Shown piece after piece: positions 12,960 through 24,387 of a stretch of DNA of 64,000 bases. Each line of letters starts with the position of its first letter. The first letter of the stretch is position 1. The translations under genes and the position numbers were made by a program. The stretch is from Copromyces sp. CBS 386.78 (Eukaryota > Ascomycota > Sordariomycetes > Sordariales > Sordariaceae). The stretch is taken from the NCBI GenBank assembly GCA_030685235.1, contig MU839104.1, forward strand, positions 62,001 to 126,000, read 5' to 3'. Under the pieces are notes generated by a model. The model made no database searches and was not told the origin of the DNA. It saw only the letters and a program-made list of their open reading frames with translations.

Positions 12960-14384
12960 GGGCTGCTAGCTATGTAGAGACAGACAGTGGGGGGTTTCGG
13001 CTTGGAGTTTGTCGAGTTCAAGTTGTACCACAGCTTGAGATTCCCACTGCGCGCGCGTAGAGCATGGCGGACGGGCGGGAGACGCCTCGGGAGTTGTCGA
13101 CAGAGACGGTGGATATAGAGGGCCTGATGACGGATCGAAGGGGCAGAGTTGAAGAGGTGAAGAGGCTCTCGGCCCGGCTTGTTGGGGTTTGGTGGTTGCA
13201 CTTTGCAGCGACACAAGCTGGCAGTGCCTGTCCGAATGCTTGGCTAGCGTGGAATGTGGGCGGAAGTGGGGAAGATTCATGGCGGGCAGGGGGCGGGCAA
13301 GCTCACGGCGCCAGCGGCAGCAGGGTTCCTCGATCGCCCGGCTAGGATAGGTGCCGTTACAGGGCAACGATAGGCCTGGATCCAATTGAATTGCGTTCGA
13401 GATTCCATTCTGGACCGCCTCGGCCGAGTACATGACATGGTCACCTCGTGAGAAACGGGAGTGTGCAGCGAGGCCGGCGTGGCAGACCGAGGGACGAAAA
13501 GAGGGTGAGAGGGCACACAGAGCAGGTTGGACAGGATACTTTCAGTTACAAGTTGAGATGGCCGAGTGAGAATAGCATTCAGTCCCGTGCGGCGCCTATT
13601 TTTCTATAAAGTACCGGCCCGATAGCCGCACTTATCTCGCACACTAACTGCATAAAGTCGGGTTAAGATCCCAGTTTACGATAGGAGCCATGTGGGGTCT
13701 GGGATGAAGGAAGGAAAAAGAGACAAATGCAAAAAAAGAACCCTGAAGATCATAAGTATCAATACTTTTGTTCCCCTGGAATAAAGCTTGACGCCCGCTA
13801 CTCGCGCAGGTACGAAGCAAAGAAAGAAAATGCCCAAGAATGCGCAGCGGCAGGTCCCGCCATATGGATGCTGTTAAGAAGCTTCTCAGCACGTTTTGTT
13901 TCTGCGTCTGGCTGAAACACGGTCGTGGAGGCTGAGGTGCCCCTGACAAGCATCTACCGTCGGCGCCTTACCGTTGTTTACGAGTGTCTGTGAGAGCTGA
14001 ATTGTGGATAGGCGCATACATCTGCGAGGGGACATGGCCGTCCTAGGTGGATTGCATTACCTGTGCCAATGATGTCCCGTTTGTTTGTATACCCCTTTAG
14101 TCGAGACTTCAAAAGATAAAAGCACAAGAAGAGTGGATGACCCCCGCTTACCCCACCCCTCAACATGAATATTTTGTACAGAATCTCAGCCTGTGCCCTG
14201 TACAGGTGTACCTGCATAGTGGAGGAGCTGACCAAAGTGTTCATCCCACTTGATCACTCATCGTCCCATCTCTCCTCAACTTTCATTATCCACACTTGAC
14301 CACGCTTATCGCTTTACAGCTTGGGCTAGCTCTCATTCTTGCTATATCTTATAATTGTCATTTCACAAGACCGGCGGCGTCGTT
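12960..14384. other. Shared divergent promoter region of two Zn2Cys6 genes
   Basis: About 1.4 kb separates the start codons of the two zinc-cluster factors. Minus-strand frames here (for example 12966-13433) run through the promoter and leader and look spurious. No RNA gene or repeat was seen. Confidence 0.55.
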
Positions 14385-16730
14385 ATGTCAACAATGTCTT
14401 TCAACGGGGGTGATGCAGACGCGGATCTGCCCTCAGACTCGGAAGCGACTGAAGAAGACCTCCTCGACAACCCCGTGCTCAAAGTATCGCGCCCAGTCAC
14501 AGCGTGTACAAGATGTAAGCCACTCTGAAAACCAACCTCATTTGCGCCAACACTGACAATTGAGATATGTAGGCCGAAGTGCCAAGATCAAGTGTGACGG
14601 AAAGCTCCCAGCGTGTACCTCATGCGTCAAGTTCGGCCGCGAATCCGAGTGCATGCCCATCAGCGAACGTTTCATCAGAGGGAGGGAACCAAATTACGTG
14701 AGAGCTCTTGAAGCCAGGGTTGAGAAGCTGGAGAAACAGCTCCATTACGCTCGGTCGCACATGTCCTCGCAGAGCCAGCCTGGTCCTGGTCCCCATCCCG
14801 CCACTGCTCCCGGCCCCATGGACCCTGGGAACGACGACGACGATTGGGGTCCAGATCGCCGGGATTCTCTTGACAATATCAGAGTCAACGTTGCCCGTAG
14901 AGCAGCACGCCTGCATGGAGACCAAGAGATAGAGCAGGTTATAGCTTCACTGAGCTCAGTGTATGTGTTCCCCATGGCAACAATCTTGTCCCAACGGATC
15001 CTAACCATCTTCAGAACCATTAACCCCGTATCCCAGGAAGACCACGAAAAGACTCGTCTATCTCTCGCCACCATCATCCTGGCCGCTTCTACCAACAAGT
15101 TTGTGCCACAGTCCCGCTCTGTCGGACTACCGCCGTATGACAAGGCCAGCAAGATTGTCGACTTTTACATGAGCAGCGTCCACCAGCTATACCCAGCCTT
15201 CTCTCGCCGGATTTTCAACCGTCTCCTCGAGGACATATATCGAACAAGCCAAAGGCAATTCACGTCTGCAGAATATTGGCTCTTTTGGATGGTTCTTGCT
15301 ATCGGCTCCACAGCCCAGAGCCGACAGAAGGATGACAGCCCTTACCTAGATGGACTCGACTTTCTTGCTTGCGCCTTGCCTTTTGCACAGGAAGTCCTTT
15401 CACCAGGCAATGTCAAGCAAATCCAGTCGCTTTTGCTCATGACTATTTACTCGACCTACGACCCGGATCACTTCGATACATGGCAGGTTCTGGGCTTTAC
15501 TTGCCGTGCCATCCTTGACCAGGGGCCATTTGCAGACCCGCCTGAGCATCACGGCATGAGCATAACTGACGTCAAACTCCGTCGAAGAATCTTCCGCAGT
15601 GCCTACTCTCTAGACAGGTATTGCCCCTCTACATCACCCACTCTCCCTCTACAGCCTACTAATCTCCCCTCTCCCGCAGAGCCATATCCCTAGCCCACGC
15701 CCGCGCCTTCTCCTTCGCCGACGACGCCCTCCCCTCCGAAGTTCGCGACGCCCTCGCCGACACTCCCAACAAGGACTCACCGACCGCCGAAGCCTCGACC
15801 TACCTCTACCGCCTCCGCCGTCTCCAATCGACCTGGTACCAATCCCTCTTCCAAGGCTCGCCCTCGCACCCTTTGCCCGACTCGACCGCCTTCATCTGGC
15901 GCATGTGCCGCGATATGCACGCCTGGTTGTCGACCCTGCCCGTCTCCCTCAACGCTTCCATGCGCCAAATGCTCGAGCTTGAAATGTACTACAGCCACGT
16001 CTTCTGCATCTCGCCCGGCATACGGTCGCCGCATCTCTCCACGTACGGCGAGCTTCTGATCTTCGAGTACGCCATCTCGTATATCAACGGGCTCTGCGGC
16101 CTGGCCGACGCGCCGATCAACACGGCGCTGTATACCTTCCACGATGTCCTGCGACTGTTTTTCGTCGGCACACAGTTCGCTGCTATTCTGAGGTCTGAGG
16201 CAGCGGACATTCTGCTCTTTTCGCCACATACGATCTCACATTCTGCTTCCCAGCAGGGCGGTGTCGCCCCGCCACCTCTACCGAGGAAGAGGATGTCGGA
16301 TACGAATACCACCCTTCCCAACATCGACCGAGCGATAACCGCGCTGGGGCAGATCGGAAAGCTACTGGAGTGGTACGGCGCGAGGTGGGAGGATGCGCTG
16401 TCGCTCAGGGAGACGTTCCAGATGTACTCTCAGGATCTGATGGAGACGCTTAGGGGGAAGAAACAGCAGATGGAACAGAGGCAGGTTCAACGAGGGCAGA
16501 TGCAAAGACAGGGACAAGGACAGGGACAAGGACAGGAACTAGCACGGGCACAGACACAGGGACCGGGGGGATGGGAGGACCAGCAGCAACAATTCCAACA
16601 ACAACACCAACAGCATCAACAACATCAACGGCAACAGAATTCGGGACCGCAGCATCGGCCTCAACCCCCGATGCAACAACAAACTTGGCCACCATGCGGA
16701 TATTCGTTGAACAACAACAACGGTCGATGA
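14385..16730 (+). CDS. Zn2Cys6 transcription factor with fungal-specific TF domain, Gln-rich tail
   Basis: Three exons (14385-14514, 14573-15617, 15680-16730) join in frame to give 741 residues. Intron 1 (58 nt, GTAAGC...TAG) splits the zinc cluster. Joined, it reads CTRCRSAKIKCDGKLPAC then TSC and a final Cys (CX2CX6CX6CX2CX8C), near residues 40-70. A short coiled linker (VRALEARVEKLEKQLHYA) follows. The fungal-specific TF domain spans about residues 180-500 (IVDFYMSSVHQLYPAFSRRI; LRRRIFRSAYSLDRAISLAH, the latter across intron 2, which has a TACTAAT branch site). The C-terminus has GQGQGQ and QQQHQQHQQHQ tracts typical of activation domains. The start at 14385 has a second in-frame ATG at 14394. 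Targets are unknown. Confidence 0.87.
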
Positions 16731-17109
16731 TTTAGGTTGACTCTAGCTGTCTTTTCCCTCTATTGCATGTTCTTCGGTTCATGTCTCGCTTCACAACGTT
16801 TGCGTAGTGGTCCTACTTCCTGGGCATTGCGAGATTCCTTCGTGGGTGTGAAGTCATTTGCGGTGTCATGGTCTTGGATATAGATAGCTATTCATGTTCA
16901 AGGCATTTGGTCTTCTGCCTTAGCTTACAAAGTCACATGGGCGTCAAGGATGAATGTAGGGGGAAGTTGTTGTATTTATCCAAAAACGAATTTCCTTTTA
17001 AACTCCGTATCTCTGCCAACTCCGATGCCAAAAATCATCTCCAAGAACAATAAGTATACTCAAAACAGCATTGCCGAAAGCTCCCCAACTCCGTTCGTAT
17101 CCAATCTCC

Positions 17110-17225
17110 ATATATATATATATATAGTCCTCCTCTTTCCTCGTCCCATCCTGTTTCCGTGCCATCCCCTTCCCGTGCCATCCCGTTCCCGTCCTATCCC
17201 GTTCCCGTCCCATCCCATCCTCATC
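17110..17225. repeat. AT dinucleotide run followed by degenerate C/T-rich minisatellite
   Basis: An alternating AT run (17110-17126) is followed by loosely repeated CCCGTCCCATCC/CCCGTGCCATCC units to about 17225. The strand is strongly pyrimidine-biased. It does not code. Confidence 0.7.
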
Positions 17226-17647
17226 CCCCAGTCATATGGGTACAGTCCTTTTCGTCGCATCTTATCTCATCATCCCAATTGCTAACATAGCTGCCTACCT
17301 AGTTTTGCTCTCGTTTGATTTGCCTAGTTCGATCCCAATTACGCCAACCTCCTCGACAATACGATCTGGGGCCACAGTACTTTACCATTATTAGGTTATC
17401 AGATCGGACCATGAAGGAGACAGTGTCACAGTCCTCGGCTTAAACTGTTCAGACTGCTTTCAACCGTTTCTAGCCCTCACATCGTGCGAATCCCGGGATA
17501 CTCAACCATGCAGACGCGAGTTTGGAGTGTGTCTCGGTCCCAAGCGGTATCTGGACAAGTCACTGCAATAGACGAAAAGCTGCACAATGGAGATTCACAT
17601 GGATATCCAAGGTGAGGAGAGGTATTGATGTTGTATTTATCCAAACC

Positions 17648-17672
17648 AAAAAAAAAAAAAAAAAAAAAAAAA
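17648..17672. repeat. A(25) homopolymer
   Basis: An uninterrupted run of 25 A. It could be a natural tract or a retrotransposed poly(A) tail, but no obvious retrogene lies before it. Confidence 0.8.
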
Positions 17673-18083
17673 TGCATTGCACAAATCCAACTCCGTGTTC
17701 CATATCCAAACTCCAACTGTGTATCCAAATCCGTTTCCCAAAGAATTTTCAAACCTCCCAAACGCATTCCCCATAGTCCCAAATGCCTCTCCTCCATTCC
17801 GTTCCTCTGTGCCAGTCTCTCTGGTATCCTCTCTCATCATTCGCCCCGCCATCTCTCCTCCTCCCAGATCCTCCTCTCTCAAGATCCACGCCGCTTTTGA
17901 TGCTGGCTGTGATGATGTTGACACCGCGCATGCGTCCGAGTTGCGTGATTTTTGGTAAGGGATGGGGGCAGCGGCGGCTGTTGTTGGAGTCTTGTTGTTG
18001 AAGATCTGCTATATGAGATTGGTGGGTTAGCTATCGCGGTCTCGTAAAGTATTATTGGAGGATGGACAAACCTTAACGCCAAC

Positions 18084-19037
18084 TTAGTTGGTAAAAATCC
18101 GTCCCGAAATGGGATCTTTGATGAGTCTAGGACCACGGGGGGCCATCCTGGCTTCTCTCTGCCTCTTCAGATGCGCTTCTAACGCCGCCAGTCTCTTCTT
18201 CTCCTTCTCGTGCTCTACCGCTCTCTCTGCAAGTCTCTCGCGCACGCTGTCGTCGTATTCCCTTTTCCACTTCAGGTACGCGTCCGCTTCTCTGAGTCTT
18301 GCCGACCGCTCCTCTGCTTCGGAGAGCCCCGAAGCTTCAACCAACGCCAAGTCAGAAGCGCGGCGCCTTGCGGCAGCACGCGCGGCCCTCCGATCATTAC
18401 GAGCCCGCGTAGCAGGACTCGCAACGACGGTGTCTGACAACCAGTCGATGTCGTCGTCTGACGGGTAGAAGTCCGACAAGACAGACATGGTTTCAAAGTT
18501 AGGACCTTCAGAATCAGGAGTGCCCTAAGCTCCGTCATCCTCCGAGTCCCAGCTTGATGGCGTCATGTTCAAGACGAAGGTGTCGTCGGGTGAACATGCC
18601 TGTGGCCGCACTGGGGTGTGGCCGACCACAGGGGTGGAGGAGGTGTTCTTGTCGTTGAACGAGGTAGCGCTGGTAGCGGCGAACGTGTTGGCAGCTGTGT
18701 TGAAAAACTCGTTCAAGAAGTTGAGTCCATTTTCGAGGTACTCAAGACTTTCAGCGGTATAGTTCTGCTCGTATTGCTGTGTTTGTGATAGCGGTGAGAT
18801 TCGTGTCGCGATCGCCCGGAGGGTGTTGCCAATAGCATTCGAATATCGCAAAGCAGGTCTGAAGCCGAACGTAGAAAGCTTTTCGGAAACGATAATCGAG
18901 TCAATCGTAATTACCATCAATGTCCAAAGAGGCATAAGTATGGAATCGACTTTGGTAATTGCGTGGAAGGCGGCCTTATAGAAGATGGTGAGGAGCGCGG
19001 TAAGCGCGGAGTGTTCAGAATAGTTTTCGTAGTTCAT
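18084..19037 (-). pseudogene. Small hydrophobic/acidic protein frame interrupted by one amber codon
   Basis: A minus-strand frame of 317 codons starts at 19037 (MNYENYSEHSALTALL) and is open except for one TAG at 18527-18525. The N-terminal part (170 residues) is hydrophobic and then acidic, ending SSWDSEDDGA. After the stop, the same frame runs GTPDSEGPNFET and then MSVLSDFYPSDDDIDW (ATG at 18488), followed by a charged, probably coiled-coil segment ending at 18084. The acidic character continues across the stop, suggesting one gene with a CAG-to-TAG change, the CpA-to-TpA step typical of RIP. Two adjacent genes, or an unseen intron, are alternatives. The N-terminal part resembles the protein at 20713. 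No known domain. Confidence 0.45.
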
Positions 19038-20712
19038 TTTGGAAAGTGTAAATGAAATAACGGAGTTGTTTGATGGTTCTTGATGTTTGTGGTTGCTTTC
19101 TTGATGGAAACGTCTAGAGTTGATGTTCTCTGAAGTGTGAGGAAAGGGGAAAGGAACGCGAAGCGACCGCGCACGGAAGCGATGACTGGTTATAGCATAA
19201 TGCGTAGTGCGGGGGGGCCGGGCCGGGGGGCGCGGGGGGGGGGGGGGGGGGGGGGGCCGGCGGGGGCGGGGGGGGGGGGGGGGGGGGGCGGGGCGGGGCG
19301 GGGGGGGGGCGGGGGGGGGGACGGAGCCGGCCNNNNNNNNNNTTGGAACCTTCTTTTTTTTTTTTTCTTTTTTTTTTTTGGAACGGGGAACGTAACCCCA
19401 CGCCCCCGCGCCCGGAAGCGTTTCCGGGTTTTACCATAATGGGTTGCCCCCCCCCCCCCCCCCCCCCCCGTCATCAGGTAGTGCACAAAACAGGTTTCAG
19501 GCACTGTTGTAGACCCCCAATGTACCTACTTGACCCTACGGGGGGTATCTGAAGGCCTAGAGGGTACCTCAGCGCCCATATGAATTTAGCAGGCACTACA
19601 ACTGCTGAACTTGAAGCGTCTTACATGCCTGGTGTGAGCCTACGCAGAGGGTGTCGGGTACCTATGGTACTGCAGGTGCTTAGGGGCTCAGAGTCCTAGG
19701 GAAGAATCCAAGGGCCGGGGGGATTCTGGTTCTTCCAGGAAGTTTTCAGGCAGGTAAGGACCTGAATGAAGGAGGAACGTGTAGCTGATAGGTTCCCCGA
19801 AGTGGCGGAAAGTGACGTCCGCGAGGACGGATTTCAGCAAAAAGGGTAGATAAACCCACATAATTTACCACGAACCCAAGAAGAGGGAGTGATAGTTGCT
19901 CGGAAAGTCTGGTCACGGTAGTTCTGATCCATCCGTAGTAGTGTCATCTGTCCTTGGGTAGGCAAGTTCCACTGAGATACCGGCAGCTTTGACATTTTGA
20001 CGGACAGTTGAAAAGAGACTGTCGTGAAGATGAAGCCCTCACTATAACCCATAAACACGTGGGAGGCTTACCACAGACATAGCTTCAGAGTGTCCTTTCA
20101 GCATTCATAGTTGAATTGTCCCTGAAGAGACCATCGACGTTGTTGCATAACATCTCATTGGTCAGCCCTAATTGTGGACCCTTGTACCATAACAGTGTCT
20201 TGGTTCCTGCTTCCGATTCCTGCTTCTGGCGCTCGTCCTGCAGTTTGCCATCTGCACCTTTACGCACATGGACTGGTATGGAAAGAGCCAACCCGCTTAC
20301 ATGCTGCGCTGGTCAGCCCTTTCTAGAAATGTAGCCGTAAGGCGTGAGTGATTTGATGTTTCTGTCAAGACTGAGTGTTGGCCCGTGCTCTCAATCCTCC
20401 ACGGGTATTCATGTCAATCTCTTCTGGTCCCCATCACCATCATCCACCTTTTCCATTTTATTTCCTCCCCAAAAGACATTAAACCCCTGTGTCGACTCTT
20501 CCGCTCTTCCATCAAGGACAACCGCAACCGCACCAGCTATCATCAACCACACACATCGAAAACCATCATCAAACTTTGTTGATGCGTTCACTCTGTCGAA
20601 GATTAACAACGACAACCACTTTGAATGTTCTGCGCTTGCCGCGCTAATTGTGACCTTACTTTTTACTCTCCATTGAATCAATCAAATCACATCGGCTCCA
20701 TCCAACTCGAAA
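19038..20712. other. Gap-containing intergenic region
   Basis: This lies between the two divergent, related small genes. It contains the assembly gap and homopolymer junk at about 19211-19469. From 19470 to 20340 I see no gene, RNA or repeat. Confidence 0.55.
19211..19469. other. Assembly gap (10 N at 19333-19342) with low-quality homopolymer flanks
   Basis: Long G runs lie left of the N block. T runs and a 23-nt C run lie right of it. This composition is unlike anything else in the window. The stretch at 19380-19449 aligns without indels to 19141-19210, with many substitutions, so both contig ends seem to represent the same sequence. Proline/glycine-rich frames here are artefacts. Confidence 0.85.
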
Positions 20713-21093
20713 ATGAACAGCCACGGCCACCAAACCTCGGGCTTAGCGGCCTGCTTGATCCGACTCCTCTTGTTACTCGACGCGACTGCCATCAACGCGG
20801 TCAGCACCATCGGCAGCTTTCTACATCCACTCTGCATGTCAGCCATCACTATACTTGACGGATTGTTTGCTACGGCAAACAGCACTTTCGGCTACCGGAA
20901 AGACGGAACCGCCGGCCCTTTGGGCAAGCTCTCTACCGCGGCTGACAAGTATCTCCAAAGACTTTCGATCTCCTTCAAACATCACAAGAAGAAAGCGAGA
21001 CCAAGAAAGATTTCAAATACCTCAGCACCAAGGCCGACTTTCTTGTCAAGTTCTTCGATACCATTCTCGCAACTTTGTTGCCTTCAGGGATGA
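20713..21093 (+). CDS. Small hydrophobic protein, possible paralogue of the 19037 gene
   Basis: The frame encodes 126 residues. It begins MNSHGHQTSG, followed by a long hydrophobic segment (LAACLIRLLLLLDATAINAV and on to about residue 50), then STFGYR and a basic stretch (FKHHKKKARPRK). Aligned without gaps over the first 33 residues, it shares M1, N2, L15, A26, I27, V30 and I33 with the divergent gene starting at 19037; STFG-[FY]-R aligns later after a two-residue shift. No known family is recognised. It might be membrane-associated. The C-terminus (FLSSSSIPFSQLCCLQG) looks unlike the rest and may lie in the wrong frame. Confidence 0.4.
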   Translation: MNSHGHQTSGLAACLIRLLLLLDATAINAVSTIGSFLHPLCMSAITILDGLFATANSTFGYRKDGTAGPLGKLSTAADKYLQRLSISFKHHKKKARPRKISNTSAPRPTFLSSSSIPFSQLCCLQG

Positions 21094-21974
21094 GGAGTTG
21101 TACGTCCGTGTTGTACATCTTGACGCCATCTGGCAGCACCTTAACCACGAGCCTTTGGCCTACACTACCCCAGACCATGTTAGCGATAGAGTGTTTGTTT
21201 GTTTTTAATTGGGGGATGAGGGTGGACTGTAGTGTAGAAACGGGAGACTTGAGCGTCTGGATGAATTGATGGATGATTTGAGGTTGAGGACGGATTTAGT
21301 TGATCGGAGACATTCTGACTGCTGTCATAGACAATGTAATGGGCCTTGATACTAGATTAGGCCTTTTGGACATCGTCTGTTTGGGTAGGGATTACCTCCC
21401 TCGCAATACCGTGAACACAGCCACTTTACTGGGTAGTAATTTACCTTCAAAAACAGCTATTGAACGAGGCAGAGTTTAAACCAGCAAATCAGATCCTTGA
21501 ATGTTGTAATGTTAATTTCCGCGAGCTCGATATCATGGAGGCCTCGAAAAAATACCTTATGAGGGACGTCGATACCATACCAGGCGAAGGTCTAGAGTAG
21601 GGACTAGCAGGACAAGCGCGACCAGCTGAACCTCAATATTGTTCCGAATACGGGTTAGCCCCGTTAATAAATAGTGCTGAAAGTGGCCAGAACCATTTCC
21701 GGACCCTTGGTGTCAACTAGCATCACGGAGGGGGAGGGATAGCCTCATTGGACGAGGATTCCCGAGGATGGATGTAATCAAGCTGGAACAAAAGGAACGG
21801 AGAAAAAAAAAAGAAGGAAACGAGAAAGCAGGAAGCAGGGAGTAAAACATGAGCCTATGGCTCTACAATTAGGGCTGAACAACGACATGTTATACACCAT
21901 GTCTTGCTCCAGCCCATCCAACGGCATCCAAGAGAAAGTGTAGCACATAATGGCGTTGCGAATGCTATTTTAGC

Positions 21975-22093
21975 ACATACGGCCATAGATGGTGGAAAAC
22001 TCGGGATCCCGTCCGCTCTCCCATAGATAAGCTCCCAATCGCCTGACTAGTAGTTGGGTCGGTGACGACCAGCGAATCCCAGGTGCTGTATGT
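21975..22093 (+). rRNA. 5S rRNA gene, dispersed, variant isotype
   Basis: The 119-nt stretch starts ACATACGGCCATAG and ends GGTGCTGTATGT, so the two ends pair as the terminal stem (ACATACG with TGTATGT). It contains the conserved GGAAAAC, CCCGTCCGCTC and CCAGCGAATCCC blocks of fungal 5S RNA. It is followed at once by CTTTTTG, a Pol III terminator. Relative to the common Neurospora 5S sequence as I remember it, several stem positions differ in a paired way: GGGA with TCCC in helix III, and GGTC with GACC in the TFIIIA-contact helix. That fits a functional minor isotype rather than a decayed copy. Scattered single 5S genes, rather than tandem arrays, are characteristic of Neurospora. Confidence 0.9.
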
Positions 22094-22100
22094 CTTTTTG
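22094..22100 (+). terminator. Pol III terminator of the 5S gene
   Basis: A run of five T (22095-22099) directly follows the 5S 3' end. Confidence 0.75.
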
Positions 22101-22443
22101 CTCCCTTTGTTCTCTCCTTCTTTTTCTTCCTTTGCTTACTTGAACTGTGCCTAAGCGCATACCTAATCTCGGACCTTGTCATGACAAGAATGCCATGGTA
22201 GTCTAAGGGATGGCAAGAAGTAAAAAAGGGAAAGCAAGCAAAGTGGTATCTCTCATTCAGTCAATCCGCTTCATAAAAGCCATCAAATACCCTCGAAAGG
22301 CTTCAAACTTTGAGCTTTTCCGGGTCTCCCTCAAGATATGAACAAACAATCTGTATATGAAAAGAAGAACAAGAATGGAAACAGGCATTACTCATAAACT
22401 GGAACGGTCCATCCAGTATCTTGGGACGTGATAGCTCCTCGAT

Positions 22444-24352
22444 CTAACCCCATCCCAGGGATGAAGACGCTCCTGTTCCTCCCATCGACTGCAAACTCAT
22501 GCTTCCATTCCTTACAGGCGGCGGTGCTTGTTGATACCATCCCTGGTATGATTGTTGGTTGACGCCCACAGCCGGAACTGGAGGCGGGCTAGGTCGGCTT
22601 TGGTGGTGCGTTTGGAACCGGCCTGGAGGAGCCGTCGTCAAGTTAGGTATGGTAGGCGAGTTAGAGTAGGAAGTAGCTGCCGCTGTGGAAGAAGTCCTGG
22701 TGGTTGGCGCCTGTTGTTGTTGCGATTGCTGCTGTCGAGTATGTGACGAAGCTCCAAAAAGCTGTGATATCGAAGGCGGTCTTGAAGGCAACGGGAGCGG
22801 TAACTCCATTGTTGAGGTCATACCGCCACCATTACCACTACCAAGAAGCGCTGAAGCAAAACCCCCTCCTCCTGCTGCATTACCATTGTTCCCGCTGGCA
22901 CTTATCCCACTGCTGTTCGGCCCTTCAACAACAACATCACCTCCCCATCCCCAAGCCCTCTTCATATCACCCACCACCACACTCCTCACGCTCCACCCCG
23001 TCTCGTTGCTGATCCTCTCCAGAATAGCCAACGCCTCCGCTTGCTCAGCACGATCGGAGAGCACACCGCCCGCGGTCGCAACGCAACGAGTCACTATCGA
23101 CGCCACGGCGCGATCTTTGTTATGCGCGGCAATCCCACACACCTGCCGTGCGTGATGTTGCTGCAGTTCGCGGTTGGCGTCGCTGTCGCATGGGCTAACG
23201 GGGTTGACTTGGGCGAGGATGCACATGGCTACGTGGTAGAAGAGGCGGGCGATGAGGGCGGGGGGTTTGATGAGCCTTTGCGACACTCCGATGTTAGTCG
23301 TTCTGTTGACATCGAAGGTGGGAGGGCAGGGGGGAAACAGAGGGAAATATAGGGGAGGAGTAAGGTTTACCAAATATTAGGAAACAACGACCCGCTGCTC
23401 GACGAGTGCGCATATCCATACGGCCGCATCGAGCGCGGACAGTTACTTTTCCAGACGTCGCACATGTCATTGAGGCTCTTCCACTCTGTGAACCGCCGCT
23501 GGAGACGCATCTGTTCGTCGTGAGGCGAGACCATCGTCTCCTGATAGCGTGAAATGCTGTTGTTGTTATTGTTGTTGTTTCCAGCAGAGCAAAAGTTGAC
23601 GATCTTGGCGAGGACGTAGAGGATGCGTTGTGCCCAGAGCTCTGATACTTCCTCTCCGTTGCCGTTGCCGTTGCCGTTGTCGTTACCACCTCCCATGCCC
23701 ACCGCCGCCGTACTATTTGCATTTGCATTTGCATTTGCAATTGCACTTGTCGTAGTCCATCGCTCGACATTAACATCCAACCCCCACTGATCCGGATCCC
23801 AAACAGAAACAGAAACAGTCGGGGTCGGGGAGGTCGGTGTCTGCTGCCACGAGTTTATCGAGTTCGAATTCATCATCGCCAACCCCGGCTGCAAACAACC
23901 AAGCACCTCCATGCACGCGTTAAACCAGAAACAAGCTTCCCCCACACCCACAGTCTCAGTACCAGTCCAAGTGCCCAGCGCAGCGGAGTTTGAGTTCGCG
24001 TTCCACCCGACGCATTCCTTTACCAGCGCCCTGGCGCAGCCGGCGATGTGGTAATCTGCTACTACTGCTACCCGTTGCGATCTTGATAACGGGAACGGGG
24101 ATGCGGACGGGTTCCCGCTGCTGCTCATTCTCATCATTATGTCGTACGCGTTGAGCACAGTAGCCGTGGTGGCACACTCGGCTGCATTACGGTCCGACGA
24201 CGATGGTTGGGTTGGGTCAGTCCCAGTCTGGTTCTGCTCGAGGTTGCGCCAGAGTTCCATGGTTGCGAGATCGTAGTAGTACGAACACTGTGTTTTGTTG
24301 TTGACATTACTGTTACTGTTACCGGGAGGCTGGGAAGAAGAAGATTGGGAAG

Positions 24353-24387
<35 letters not shown>

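Larger units (their letters stand above)
16731..18083. other. Gene-poor region with simple repeats
   Basis: No convincing gene is present. It holds an AT dinucleotide run, a degenerate CCCGTCCCATCC-type pyrimidine repeat and a 25-nt A tract. Reading frames here are low-complexity shadows of those repeats. Confidence 0.55.
21094..22443. other. Intergenic region containing the 5S rRNA gene
   Basis: Apart from the 5S rRNA gene at 21975-22093, no gene is supported here. Short frames on both strands show no family resemblance. Confidence 0.55.

Noticed and set aside
12966..13433. 155-codon minus-strand frame upstream of the first Zn2Cys6 factor
   Set aside because: It ends just before the real start, has no domain, and overlaps other equally long frames in the promoter.
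19114..19504. Proline-rich and glycine-rich reading frames of about 100 residues on both strands
   Set aside because: They are translations of G and C homopolymer junk around the N gap and contain unknown residues.
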